Source: Saccharofermentans sp. (lineage in GTDB: Bacteria > Bacillota > Clostridia > Saccharofermentanales > Saccharofermentanaceae). Taken from it: DNA of 64,000 bases. Below the pieces are notes generated by a model. It was given only the letters and a program-made list of their open reading frames with translations. It was not told where the DNA came from and searched no databases. The position numbers and the translations under genes are program-made. The stretch lies in NCBI GenBank assembly GCA_024403795.1, contig JAKSRD010000002.1, positions 57,034 to 121,033 of the forward strand. The letters are read 5' to 3'. Below are positions 1 through 10,500 of the stretch, piece after piece (position 1 is the first letter of the stretch; each line of letters opens with the position of its first letter).

Positions 1-2426
1 ATAACAAGAAAACTCTTTGGCCTGTGCTTCTCGGAATCATGTATGCCTTTTCATTGTATTCACAAGCCTTCTTATTTCAAATCATGTGGCTTGACGGATA
101 TATGCTTCTTCCGTTGATCCTGTATTTTACCGAGAGATTTATCAAGAAGCAGAAATATGCGGGACTTGTATTGTCACTGCTGGTACTCTTCATTGCCAAT
201 TACTATATTGCGTATATGGTTGGAATTGCGTCCTTTCTTTACCTTTGCATCAGATTGTTCGAAGAGAGGCTTAAGATCAAGGAGGCTCTTGGCATCGGTC
301 TGAGATTTGTCCTGACAGCAGGCTTTACGGGCCTCGTGACGGCAGTCATGCTAGTGCCTGTAGGTATTGATACCATAAAAAATGCCGACCGTACCATCGT
401 GAATAACAGTAACTCGCTCATCACTTATTCGCCCATCACTTTGATAAACATGATGCTTTTGGGCGATTCCGGTGATTTTGCTGATGTTCTCTCATCCAAT
501 TATCCGTTTTTGTTTATTTGTCTGCCGGTAACGATCCTGATGATTCTGTACTTTATCAGCCCTGTTTTCAAAGGCAGAGAGAGACGTATACACGGAGTTT
601 GTGTTGCCGGTGCGATACTTTCGACGTTACTGTATCCTCTGGATAAGGCATGGCAGGTTTTCGACGATCCCAACTGGTTCTATCACAGACAGTCATTTGT
701 TTTCCTTCCTATATTTCTGATCATCGCTTTGAAGGTTCTTCCAAAACTGAAAATAGTAGCACGCAAAGATATAGTCAAGGTAATACTTGTAATGGTAGCA
801 CTTACGGTAATCGATTACTCATTCGGAGATATGAAGGATAAGTCCACGACTTTTATCCTGAACATTTCCCTCTCTGTTGCCTACTGTTTGATCATGATGG
901 GATACGGATTCGAGAACTGGCACGATCAGCTTCGAGATATGCCTAAGCTACTGTCGCCGATTATGTCATTTTTTATCGTTTTCGAGTTGATAGGTGCTGG
1001 ACTTATGATGTCTTCCGGCATTGTGACTCTGACTAATTACGGAGGCTCCGCGGAAGAATACAGCGACTCTATCAGAGCCGAAGCGGAATTCGGTGATTAT
1101 TCCAAAGCACAGAACGCCGGCAGCGGAGCTTTCAGAGCAGAAGGTGAGCATACGCCGGAATATACGACAAAGTACTATGCTCAGGAGGGAGAGTCCTTCT
1201 ACGGCAATTACAACGGTCTGTCGTTTTTCAATTCCAATTCCAATAAGAGCATGCAGCATTTCATAAAGCAGCTGGGATACCCGACGAACTATAATTACTT
1301 TGCCGTTAATCACTCGTTTGCTTGTCCTTCGACGGATGCTTTTCTGTCGATCGGTTCGATGTCAACGAGAAGAGAATTGGCTTTTTACCGCTTGGAAGGT
1401 CAGGATTCTTACGGTTCAGGCATGAATTTCTATGCCAACGACGACGTAATGCCTCTGGCTTTTGCTGCAGATAAGGGAGCAATGGATTTCGATTTCTACA
1501 GGCTGGAGAAGGATGCCGTGGAGAAAAACTACTTTGCTTTCCAGAATGACTGGTATCATTCATTATATCCGAATGAGTTTAACGAAGGTTTCTTCAACGA
1601 GATCGATGCCGGAGTTTTAGGCGAACCTGTGATAACCAATGCCTCATCGTTTGACAAGAGTGCATACATTACCCACGAAGAGTACCTGAACAAGATATCC
1701 GGCGAGTCTTCTGCGTCTTCGGGTGTGAACAGTGATCCTCTCGGACTTGAGGCTTCGGTCAGCAAAGAGCTTGCCGATAACATAACGGTCTTGTACAGAA
1801 ATAATGAGAATATCCCGATTGCGGTTGAGTATGAATTCCGGGCTCCCAATTCGGATGAGATTTATTGTTCTGTTGTCGGAGGAAGGATCCTGGATGAGAC
1901 GAATGTATATGTTAACGGAATCCTTACCTCTGAATGTTCCGGCAATACCTATTATTCACAGATATTCAGAGTGGGAAGCTTTCAGCCCGGCGAGAATGTT
2001 AAGGTTACCTTCCTCTCGGATTCAGACAGTTGGTCTTATCTGAACATCAGATTTGCAAGCTTTGATTATGCTGCTTTCAGAACACAGTTTGAGAATATAG
2101 ACAAGACGAAGGTTGATGTTGTTGAAGTATCTGACGGATATGCCAAATTCAACATTAACGGACTTGATGCCGAAGATACCGTTATCACAACGATTCCGGA
2201 GGAGGCAGGTTGGCAGCTCTTCATTGACGGTGCTCCGGTTGAACACAACGTGTATCAGAAGGCTTTTATCGCATTTGATGTTCCTTCCGGCAGTCACACG
2301 GCAGAGCTCGTCTTTACGGCACCGGGATTGAAGTTTGGCGCCGTAGTATCGTGTGTCGGCATAGTTTGTCTTGCAGCATTTATCGTTATTGATAAAAATC
2401 GCTCGAAAATGAAAGAGAATAATTAA
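1..2426 (+). CDS. YfhO family membrane protein, 5' end cut by window
   Basis: The frame is open from base 3, so the start lies upstream. Compared with the full-length paralogue at 22553, roughly the first 140-150 residues are missing. What remains begins in the multi-spanning N-terminal half (the FQIMWLDGYMLLPL stretch corresponds to FWNIMWCDAVVLLPL in the paralogue), runs through about ten hydrophobic segments, then a long extracytoplasmic domain, and ends with an Ig-like segment containing EAGWQLFIDGAPV followed by one last membrane helix and a short basic tail. The YfhO family in Bacillus has been linked to glycosylation of lipoteichoic acid; the substrate here is unknown. The next gene follows after about 50 bases on the same strand. 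Confidence 0.85.
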   Translation, partial: NKKTLWPVLLGIMYAFSLYSQAFLFQIMWLDGYMLLPLILYFTERFIKKQKYAGLVLSLLVLFIANYYIAYMVGIASFLYLCIRLFEERLKIKEALGIGLRFVLTAGFTGLVTAVMLVPVGIDTIKNADRTIVNNSNSLITYSPITLINMMLLGDSGDFADVLSSNYPFLFICLPVTILMILYFISPVFKGRERRIHGVCVAGAILSTLLYPLDKAWQVFDDPNWFYHRQSFVFLPIFLIIALKVLPKLKIVARKDIVKVILVMVALTVIDYSFGDMKDKSTTFILNISLSVAYCLIMMGYGFENWHDQLRDMPKLLSPIMSFFIVFELIGAGLMMSSGIVTLTNYGGSAEEYSDSIRAEAEFGDYSKAQNAGSGAFRAEGEHTPEYTTKYYAQEGESFYGNYNGLSFFNSNSNKSMQHFIKQLGYPTNYNYFAVNHSFACPSTDAFLSIGSMSTRRELAFYRLEGQDSYGSGMNFYANDDVMPLAFAADKGAMDFDFYRLEKDAVEKNYFAFQNDWYHSLYPNEFNEGFFNEIDAGVLGEPVITNASSFDKSAYITHEEYLNKISGESSASSGVNSDPLGLEASVSKELADNITVLYRNNENIPIAVEYEFRAPNSDEIYCSVVGGRILDETNVYVNGILTSECSGNTYYSQIFRVGSFQPGENVKVTFLSDSDSWSYLNIRFASFDYAAFRTQFENIDKTKVDVVEVSDGYAKFNINGLDAEDTVITTIPEEAGWQLFIDGAPVEHNVYQKAFIAFDVPSGSHTAELVFTAPGLKFGAVVSCVGIVCLAAFIVIDKNRSKMKENN

Positions 2427-2479
2427 TATATCGGCTATCTTTATTATGATAAGAACTAATGCTTCGGAGGTTATGACAT

Positions 2480-4267
2480 ATGGATTATAAGAAAGAGTAT
2501 GAATTGTGGTCAACAGATCCTTTCTTTGATGAGGGAACCCGTAATGAACTCATCTCGATCAAGGATGACGAGAAAGAGATCGAAGACAGATTCTACAGGA
2601 ATCTCGAGTTCGGTACTGCAGGCTTGAGAGGCGTTCTCGGTGCCGGCACGAACAGAATGAATGTTTATACAGTTGCCAAGGCATCTGAAGGACTTGCAAA
2701 GTTTATCCTCTCGTGTGGCGATGAAGCTGTATCAAAGGGAGTAGTCATCTCTTACGACTCAAGACATTTTTCACCGGAATTCGCTGAGATCACTGCCATG
2801 GTCCTTGCTGCTAACGGCATTCCTTCAAGACTCTCTGATGAATTAAGACCCGTTCCGGTACTCTCTTATTCAGTCAGATATTTCAAGGCTTTTGCAGGCG
2901 TAATGATCACGGCTTCCCATAACCCTTCAAAGTACAACGGTTATAAGGTTTACGGTGAAGACGGCGGACAAGTACCTCCTGAAGCAGCCAATGCCGTGCT
3001 CTCAAATATTGAAGCAATTACTGATATCAGAACCGTGAAGATGATGGATATCAATGAAGCGAAGGCTAAGGGTCTCGTGACCTCATTCGGTCCTGAGGTC
3101 GATAAGGCTTACACGGAGATGCTTACCAAGCTCGTGGTCGATCCTGCCGCCATTGCAAAGCAGGCAGACATGAGCATCGTTTATACTCCTCTTCACGGTT
3201 CAGGCAATAAGCCCGTAAGAAGGATCCTTGATGCAGTAGGCTTTAAGAACATCCATATCGTAGCTGAACAGGAATTACCTGATGGTGCCTTCCCGACAGT
3301 CAGCCTTCCGAACCCCGAGAATCCGGAAGCCCTTTCAATGGCGATCGAGCTTGCCAAGAAGACAGATGCTTCCCTGGTATTCGGTACGGATCCTGACTCT
3401 GACAGGATCGGTGCTGCAGCGAAGATCATAGAGAACGGTGAGGTTAAGTACAAGTGCTTCTCCGGCAATCAGATGGGACTCATGCTTCTGGACTATATCC
3501 TTGATGCAAAGCAGCAACAGGGTAATCTTCCTGATAAGTCTTTTGCCGTAACAACGATCGTATCATCCAAGCTCGTAAAGAACATCTGTGATTTTTACGG
3601 TGTTGAGCTTCAGGAGACTTTGACCGGATTTAAATTTATCGGTGAGAGGATCAAGATCGACGACGAATTCGGTGATAAGCATTTCCAGTTCGGCTTCGAA
3701 GAGAGCTACGGTTATCTCTCGGGCGTTGACGTTCGTGATAAGGATGCCGTTGTAGCCGCAATGCTCATCTGCAACATGGCAGCTGCTTCATTCGAGAAGG
3801 GCGAGACACTTGCTGACAGACTTGACCATTTGTATGAGAAGTACGGATATGGTTTTGAGCAGACGATCAGCTGCACTCTTGAGGGCAAAGAGGGTATCGA
3901 GAAGATCGGTTCATGCATGAAGGAATTGAGAGCTGAGCTCTCTGCATGCAAGGACCTGAGCGGTGCCGGTAAGCTTCTCGGCGGAGCTACAGTCAAGGCT
4001 GTTCGCGACTATCAGGAATCCAAGCGTTATGAATTCACCGACGACGGTGTTAAGGTTACGGACATTACTCTTCCCAAGTCAAATGTTCTGCTTTATGAGC
4101 TGGGCGGCGACAAGGGTATCGATTGGGCTTGTGCAAGACCTTCCGGTACAGAGCCTAAACTTAAGATCTATCTGGGAGCTTATAATTCTTCAAAGGCAGA
4201 TGCTGAAGCAGCCATGTCTTGCATCAAGGGACAGGTTGAGGGTTATGTAAAATCCAAGCTTGTATAA
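2480..4267 (+). CDS. pgcA: Phospho-sugar mutase (phosphoglucomutase/phosphomannomutase)
   Basis: The 595-residue cytosolic enzyme interconverts hexose 1- and 6-phosphates, feeding UDP-glucose and cell-envelope sugar synthesis. All four signature loops of the alpha-D-phosphohexomutase superfamily are visible: the phosphoserine loop TASHNPS (about residues 144-150, Ser146 carrying the phosphate), the metal loop GTDPDSDRIG, the sugar-specificity loop GFEESYGYL, and the C-terminal phosphate-binding loop RPSGTEPKLKIY. Length fits the PgcA-type bacterial enzymes. The ATG start has a GGAGG site about 10 bases upstream. The left neighbour encodes a YfhO envelope-glycosylation-like protein, which fits a supply role, but glucose versus mannose preference cannot be read from sequence. 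Confidence 0.93.
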   Translation: MDYKKEYELWSTDPFFDEGTRNELISIKDDEKEIEDRFYRNLEFGTAGLRGVLGAGTNRMNVYTVAKASEGLAKFILSCGDEAVSKGVVISYDSRHFSPEFAEITAMVLAANGIPSRLSDELRPVPVLSYSVRYFKAFAGVMITASHNPSKYNGYKVYGEDGGQVPPEAANAVLSNIEAITDIRTVKMMDINEAKAKGLVTSFGPEVDKAYTEMLTKLVVDPAAIAKQADMSIVYTPLHGSGNKPVRRILDAVGFKNIHIVAEQELPDGAFPTVSLPNPENPEALSMAIELAKKTDASLVFGTDPDSDRIGAAAKIIENGEVKYKCFSGNQMGLMLLDYILDAKQQQGNLPDKSFAVTTIVSSKLVKNICDFYGVELQETLTGFKFIGERIKIDDEFGDKHFQFGFEESYGYLSGVDVRDKDAVVAAMLICNMAAASFEKGETLADRLDHLYEKYGYGFEQTISCTLEGKEGIEKIGSCMKELRAELSACKDLSGAGKLLGGATVKAVRDYQESKRYEFTDDGVKVTDITLPKSNVLLYELGGDKGIDWACARPSGTEPKLKIYLGAYNSSKADAEAAMSCIKGQVEGYVKSKLV

Positions 4268-4269
4268 GC

Positions 4270-5112
4270 TTACATCTGTTCTGCTAACGGAATAACGTAT
4301 TCATAGACAGCCTTGGCGAAGCCGAGGCTGTCATAATTTGCGGAGATATATGAGGCGGCTTTTTTCGCGCCATCCGTAGCATTTCCAACGGCAATGCCGT
4401 AGCGGGCAGCCGCGATCATGGAAACATCATTCTCATTGTCACCGATCGCGAAAGTCTTTGTCTGCGGAATGTTCAGATAAGACGCCAGATTTACCAGTGC
4501 ATCTCCCTTTGTCGAGCCTTTGGGCATGATGTCATAGAGTCCCGGCCCGGAGTAGATTGCTTCAAGTTCAGGATCTGACGAGAGCATGGCGAGGATCTCA
4601 TTATTCGGATTTTGCAGAAGGACTTTGTTGAAATGCGGAATTTGATCCTTGTCCGGAAAGCTGTTATCAAAATCGATCATCGGCGCCTGCTCAGACGGCT
4701 TGAGTCCTTTGTTATAAGCATTAACAAAAGATTTACGGTTTGAGAAGGGCGCGAAAAAGATCCCCTCATCCGAATAAAGGGTAACATCGGCATTGTTGTC
4801 CAACAGACAGCGCAACATACGCCTGAGCTTATCTTCCTTAAAATTCCTTGCTGCAAACTGTGTATTTGTCAGAGGATCAAAAAGTGTACCGCCGTTGCTC
4901 GTGATCAACGGGACGTCGAGTTCAAGGTCATCAACGTATCTTCCGACAAGAAAAGCGGATCTTCCGGTAGCGATCGTGAAGGCCACACCCGCTTTTTTAA
5001 GATCGCGTATAGCTACTTTGTTGCCCTCAAAAACGTCTTCGCCGGGTCTCAAAAGCGTATAGTCCATGTCGGCTGCAAGAAGCGCCTTATACCTGTTATT
5101 CATATTTGCCAT
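4270..5112 (-). CDS. HAD superfamily hydrolase, Cof type
   Basis: This 280-residue protein has the N-terminal HAD motif AADMDYTLL (nucleophile Asp followed by acid Asp), a serine/threonine motif TSNGG, and the C-terminal metal-binding motif IGDNENDVSMI followed by GIAVGNATDGAK, all typical of Cof-type (class IIB cap) phosphatases that dephosphorylate sugar phosphates or flavin/pyridoxal phosphates. It is convergent with the phosphomutase gene, with only two bases between the stops, so neither gene has its own obvious terminator there. The ATG at 5112 is preceded by GAGGTAAAAGG; the ATG three codons later would sit at an equally good distance from AAAGG. Substrate unknown. Confidence 0.88.
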   Translation of the reverse strand: MANMNNRYKALLAADMDYTLLRPGEDVFEGNKVAIRDLKKAGVAFTIATGRSAFLVGRYVDDLELDVPLITSNGGTLFDPLTNTQFAARNFKEDKLRRMLRCLLDNNADVTLYSDEGIFFAPFSNRKSFVNAYNKGLKPSEQAPMIDFDNSFPDKDQIPHFNKVLLQNPNNEILAMLSSDPELEAIYSGPGLYDIMPKGSTKGDALVNLASYLNIPQTKTFAIGDNENDVSMIAAARYGIAVGNATDGAKKAASYISANYDSLGFAKAVYEYVIPLAEQM

Positions 5113-5198
5113 CCTTTTACCTCAGAAACATAAACGATTTTACAACAAGAGCGGATAAAATGAGTTCATATTTTTGACATAATGCAATCACGTTTCGG

Positions 5199-5227
5199 TT
5201 GAATATTGCATACGGGATGTTTATTAT
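5199..5227 (+). promoter_or_regulatory. Sigma-A-like promoter of the VanW gene
   Basis: TTGAAT at 5199-5204 and TATTAT at 5222-5227 are separated by 17 bases, and lie about 50 bases upstream of the VanW-domain start codon. Found by eye. Confidence 0.55.
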
Positions 5228-5277
5228 TGTGTTGTGTTTCAACATTACATTTCAGTTTCTTTTAGGGGTTAGGTAAT

Positions 5278-7332
5278 ATGAAGAAGAAAGCCGGACAGCC
5301 GTCAGTAAGACATGAGGCTTCCGAGGTCAGAAGTAATCAGCTTGCTCCCGTTCCTGCGAACAGAAGCGTTGAGCCTTTACAGTTTGAAGAGGTTCCTGTT
5401 GAGACGGTTCTTTCTGACGAGGAGTTCTATAAGTCTTTGGCTTCATCAAAGCCGTCAAAGAGCAGCAGTAAGAGTCTTGCAGTAAGTACCGACAATAAGA
5501 AGCCGGTTGCTAAGGCAAGCTCGTCAAAGTCTTCAGGCAAGAGCTCCGCTGCATCAAAGAGCTCAAAGAGTTCAAAGAGTTCAAAGGGTTCCTCCAAGGG
5601 CGCCAAGAAGAATCCCACAGGTATTGTCATTGCCATCGTTGCAGCAGTCCTGCTTATCGGCGGCGGTGTTTTTGCGGGTTTGTACTACACGGGCTTTTTC
5701 AAGCCTGATATTGATGTTACCTTGGCAGATGGTACGGTCTCAACGATCAAAGCAGATCAGGCATTTGCCGAGCTTACTGCTGATAAGTTTTTCGCCGGCA
5801 CAGTAGTTGACGGTGTTGATCTCGGCGGTAAGACAATGGAAGAGGCATATGCCGTTCTTTCAGCCAACCAGACGGAATTACCCGTTACAATTGATGTAAA
5901 GCTCGACCTTGAGGGCAAGAAACTCAATCTTGATTTCTCGAATGCCGAGTTTGCTTATAACACACAGGAAGTCCTTAACGAAGCATTTGCCAAGTTCAGA
6001 CCTGTTGATCCCGACGATCTTGTTGCACTTGTTGAATGTTACAACAATGTTCAGCAGCTTCAGAACGCGCCTCAGACATATGAGACAGCTTATACGATCC
6101 AGATTGACGGTGTCTCCGAGAAGGTTCATAAGGTACTTGATTTCTATATCGAGGATTATGCCGTTTGTCAGGATGCTGCGATAGTTGATTTTGATACTGA
6201 TGCAAAGACATTTACCATTACACCCGAGAAGGTCGGTTATAAGATCGATGCGGATGCCACGGCAGCAGCCGTTAAGGCATTGTTCGATTCCAAGACATAT
6301 GTCGGAGTCGTTAAGGTTCCCACAGAAGTCGAGCAGCCTAAGGTTACGGCTGAGATGATCAACAATGAATTCGGTCTGGTAGGCGAGTGTTCCACAAAAT
6401 GCTCCAACAATTCCAACCGTAACAATAACATCAGCCAGGCATGCAAGAACATGAACGGCACGATCCTTCAGCCCGGTCAAGTTTTCTCATTCAACGATAC
6501 TGTCGGAGAGAGAACATCAGAAAACGGCTTCAGGGAAGCCACGGTAATTCAGGGCGGTCAGTATGAGCAGGGCTTAGGCGGCGGTATCTGCCAGGCAAGT
6601 TCAACTTTGTATAACGCCGTTCTTAAGGCAAATCTCAAGGTCGTTGACCGTTCACATCACGCATGGCCTTCTGATTATGTACCCGTTGGTCTTGATGCTA
6701 CAGTTGACTGGGGCAATCTTGACTTCAAGTTCGAGAATGACTCAGATTTCCAGGTAATCGTTGTTACATGGTTCGACTGGGACGAGAGCAGAGTACACGC
6801 TGAGATCTACGGCAAGAAGCTTCCTGACGGCAAGACGATCTCTCTTGAATCAGAGATCATCAGCACTTCAGGCTATGGCCCGACAGAATATGTTGAAGAC
6901 AAGAGCCTTGCTACAGGTCAGAAGAAGACACTCAGACAGGCACATCAGGGTAAGACGGCAAGAGCTTACAAAATCTGGAAAGATGCTGAAGGTAATGAGA
7001 TCTCGCGTGAAGAGTACAATACCACTACATATAACGCATACGGTGAGCGTATTGCCATCGGAACGCTCAATCCGGACGGAACATATGCCACATTCGATAA
7101 GAGTACAGGTGAGTACACCTCGCCGGTAGCAAGCCCTACACCGACAGCCGGTCCGACGGCGACACCGACGCCTCCGCAGGCGGCAAATCCGACACCCACA
7201 CCGGAACCGCCCCCGCCGACGCCTACACCGGAACCGCCCCCGCCGACGCCTACACCGGAACCACCTCCGCCGGAAGATCCTCCGGCAGGCGATCCTGATC
7301 CGGGTGAGCCTGATCCGAATAACGGCGGCTAA
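5278..7332 (+). CDS. VanW-domain membrane-anchored envelope protein with Pro-rich tail
   Basis: The 684-residue protein has a long Ser/Lys-rich cytoplasmic N-terminus, one membrane helix at about residues 115-137, an extracellular segment with the putative peptidoglycan-binding repeat often preceding VanW, then the VanW domain at about residues 380-500, recognisable by QPGQVFSFNDTVGERT and GLGGGICQASSTLYNA. A G5-like segment follows (about 525-620), then a tail of PEPPPPTPT repeats that probably spans the wall. VanW was first seen in vancomycin-resistance clusters but is common in Clostridia with no resistance link, and its biochemical activity is not established. The ATG has AGGGGTTAGG upstream, and the gene ends at a strong terminator, so it appears monocistronic. 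Confidence 0.88.
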   Translation: MKKKAGQPSVRHEASEVRSNQLAPVPANRSVEPLQFEEVPVETVLSDEEFYKSLASSKPSKSSSKSLAVSTDNKKPVAKASSSKSSGKSSAASKSSKSSKSSKGSSKGAKKNPTGIVIAIVAAVLLIGGGVFAGLYYTGFFKPDIDVTLADGTVSTIKADQAFAELTADKFFAGTVVDGVDLGGKTMEEAYAVLSANQTELPVTIDVKLDLEGKKLNLDFSNAEFAYNTQEVLNEAFAKFRPVDPDDLVALVECYNNVQQLQNAPQTYETAYTIQIDGVSEKVHKVLDFYIEDYAVCQDAAIVDFDTDAKTFTITPEKVGYKIDADATAAAVKALFDSKTYVGVVKVPTEVEQPKVTAEMINNEFGLVGECSTKCSNNSNRNNNISQACKNMNGTILQPGQVFSFNDTVGERTSENGFREATVIQGGQYEQGLGGGICQASSTLYNAVLKANLKVVDRSHHAWPSDYVPVGLDATVDWGNLDFKFENDSDFQVIVVTWFDWDESRVHAEIYGKKLPDGKTISLESEIISTSGYGPTEYVEDKSLATGQKKTLRQAHQGKTARAYKIWKDAEGNEISREEYNTTTYNAYGERIAIGTLNPDGTYATFDKSTGEYTSPVASPTPTAGPTATPTPPQAANPTPTPEPPPPTPTPEPPPPTPTPEPPPPEDPPAGDPDPGEPDPNNGG
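7201..7272 (+). repeat. 27-bp tandem repeat encoding PEPPPPTPT
   Basis: Two identical 27-base units (7201-7227 and 7228-7254) and a diverged partial third unit begin with CCGGAACC and encode the 9-residue unit PEPPPPTPT in the tail of the VanW protein. In-frame repeats of this kind can change copy number by slippage. Confidence 0.85.
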
Positions 7333-7372
7333 GCAGGTCTTCGGATAACGTTCAGGAGACGATAAAAACAAC

Positions 7373-7408
7373 AAGAGCCTTCTTCCTTTTTGGGAAGGAG
7401 GCTCTTTT
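7373..7408 (+). terminator. Intrinsic terminator after the VanW gene
   Basis: AAGAGCCT...AGGCTCTT forms a stem that includes the inner CTTCC/GGAAG pairing around a T-rich loop, followed by TTTTAATAAAA. It sits 40 bases after the stop codon. Confidence 0.85.
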
Positions 7409-7546
7409 AATAAAAAATAAACCCATAATTTTTCTCTTTTATGTCCCCGATTTGCTCGAAAAGGTTTATAATTATTCAGTTATTTATAGTAGGTTATTTC
7501 TGTTTACAGGAAAACCTGCAAAGAATTTTCAAAGGAGATCAAGTTT

Positions 7547-10500
7547 ATGGCAGAACTGACAAAGAAAACCATGGACGGTAACGAGGCTGCTGCGTATACT
7601 TCGTATGCATTTACTGAGAACGCCGCAATTTATCCTATTACACCGTCCTCGCCTATGGCTGACCACACAGATCAATGGGCTCAGCAGGGCAGAAAGAATA
7701 TTTTCGGACAGACGGTTAACATCGTCGAGATGGAGTCTGAGGGAGGCGCTTCCGGTGCCGTTCACGGCTCACTCGCTACAGGTGCTTTAACCACAACTTA
7801 TACAGCATCACAGGGTCTCCTCTTGATGATTCCTAACATGTACAAGATCGCAGGCGAGCTCCTTCCTTGCGTATTCCATGTTTCAGCAAGAGCTCTCGCT
7901 GCACATGCACTTAACATTTTCGGTGACCACGCAGACGTATATGCCTGCCGTCAGACAGGTTTTGCAATGCTCTGCTCCAACTCCGTTCAGGAAGTTGCAG
8001 ACCTCGCTGCAGTAGCTCACCTTGCTTCTATCAAGACAAGAGTACCTTTCCTCCACTTCTTCGACGGTTTCCGTACATCACACGAGATCCAGAAGATCGA
8101 GGTTATCGATTACGAGACACTCGGATCATTGGTTGATTACGATGCAATCAAGGAATTCCGTAAGAGATCACTCTCTCCTAATCACCCGACACTTCGTGGT
8201 ACAGCTCAGAACCCTGATATTTACTTCCAGGGCAGAGAAGCTTCTAACCCCTTCTATCTTGCAGTACCTGAGCAGGTTCAGTACTACATGGATAAGATCA
8301 ACGAGATCCGCGGCACAGACTACAAGCTCTATAACTACTATGGTGCTGCTGATGCTGACCGTCTCATCATCGCTATGGGTTCTGTCTGCGAGACAGCTGA
8401 AGAAGTTATCGATTTCTTGAATGCACACGGCGAGAAAGTTGGTCTCTTGAAGGTTCACCTCTATCGTCCTTTCGCAGCAGACAAGCTCCTCGCAGCTATC
8501 CCTGCTTCAGTTAAGGCTATCGCTGTTCTCGACAGAACAAAGGAGCCCGGTTCTTATGCAGAGCCTCTCTTCCTTGACGTTGCTGCAGCTTATGTCGGCA
8601 AGAATGCTCCCAAGCTCATCGGCGGCCGTTATGGTATGGGTTCTAAGGACACAACACCTGAGACTATCCTCGCAGTTTATAAGGAACTCAAGAAGGATCA
8701 GCCTAAGGAGAGATTCACCATCGGTATCGATGATGACGTTACTTTCCTCTCACTCGATTGCTCAGAGTCGATCGAAGTTGCAGGCGAAGGCACAGTTCAG
8801 GCCAGATTCTGGGGTCTCGGTGCAGACGGTACAGTTGGTGCTAACAAGAACTCCATCAAGATCATCGGCGACCATACAGATAAGTATGCTCAGGCTTACT
8901 TCTCATATGACTCAAAGAAGTCCGGCGGTATCACGATCTCTGACTTGAGATTCGGTGACACACCTATCCGTTCTACATATCTCATCAACAAGGCTGACTT
9001 CGTAGCTTGCCACAACCAGTCTTATGTATATGAGTATGATATGCTCTCAACACTGAAGCCCGGCGGAACATTCCTCCTCAACACACAGTGGACAAGAGAA
9101 GAACTCGAGGAGAGACTCCCCGGTTCAATGAAGCGTTACATCGCAAACAACAACATCAAGTTCTACACATTGGATGCTGTTGCTAAGGCTAAGGAGATCG
9201 GTCTCGGCGGAAGAATCAATACTATCTGCCAGTCTGCATTCTTCAAGCTTTCAGGTATTCTCCCTGTTGAGCAGGCTGTTGATTACATGAAGAAGGCTGC
9301 ACTCAAGTCCTACGGTAAGAAGGGCGACGATATCGTTCAAATGAACTATGCAGCTATCGATGCAGGTGTTGACGCAGTTGTTGCAGTTGACATTCCTGAT
9401 TCCTGGAAGACAGCTGAGGATCAGCCTGTTGAGAAGAAGCAGGTTCCTGAGTTCATCGAGAAGGTTGTAAGAGTAATGAACAGACAGGAAGGTAACTCTC
9501 TCCCTGTATCTACATTCGTAGGTATGGAAGATGGTACATTCCCTCAGGGTACAGCAGCTTACGAGAAGCGTGGTACAGCAGTTGACATTCCTGTATGGGA
9601 TGCTTCAAAGTGCATTCAGTGTAACCAGTGCTCCATCGTTTGCCCTCACGCTGCTATCCGTCCGTTCCTCCTCACAGAGGAAGAGGCTGCAAACGCTCCT
9701 TTCGAGTCAAAGCAGGGTATGAAGCCTTACGACAACTTCAAGTTCAGGATCCAGGTTTCTGCTATGGACTGTCTCTCTTGCGGTATCTGCGTAGAGTCTT
9801 GTATCGCTAAGGAGAAGGCAATCACAATGGCTCCTCTTAAGGATAACCTCAAGGAAGCTGAGAACTGGGATTACTGTGTTGCTCTCTCTCATAAGGACAA
9901 CCCGATGGCTAAGGCTAACGTTAAGGGTTCACAGTTCGAGCAGCCGCTCCTTGAATTCTCAGGCGCATGCGCAGGCTGCGGCGAGACACCTTATGCTAAG
10001 CTCTTGACACAGCTCTTCGGCGACAGAATGCAGATCTCTAACGCTACAGGTTGTTCTTCAATCTGGGGTGGTTCTGCTCCTTCAATGCCTTATACAACAA
10101 ACTACAAGGGCTTCGGTCCTGCATGGGGCAACTCCCTCTTCGAGGATAACGCTGAGCACGGTCTCGGTATGTACCTCGGTTACAAGCAGCTCAGATCAAG
10201 AGCTAAGATGCTCACAGAGAATGTTGTAGCTTCTACATCTTCTGCTGACCTCAAGGCTGCTGCACAGGCTTGGCTCGACGGCTTCAACTCCGGCGACAAC
10301 ACACGTGAACTCGCTGATGCACTCGCAGCTGCTCTTAAGGCTGAGGGTTCTGACGATGCTAAGAAGGCTCTCGAGTATGAGGACTTCTTCATGAAGAGAT
10401 CACAGTGGATCATCGGTGGTGACGGATGGGCTTACGATATCGGTTACGGCGGACTTGACCACGTTCTCGCTACAGGTGAGGATGTTAACGTTCTCGTACT

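Noticed and set aside
1556..2513. Minus-strand open frames inside the first YfhO gene
   Set aside because: They lie wholly within a well-supported plus-strand gene and lack ribosome sites and recognisable domains.
7141..7320. CRISPR-like repeats in the VanW gene
   Set aside because: Short 27-base units without spacers; they encode an in-frame Pro/Thr tail.
6868..7374. Arg/Cys-rich open frame opposite the VanW tail
   Set aside because: It is a shadow of the Pro/Thr repeats, with no ribosome site and biased composition.
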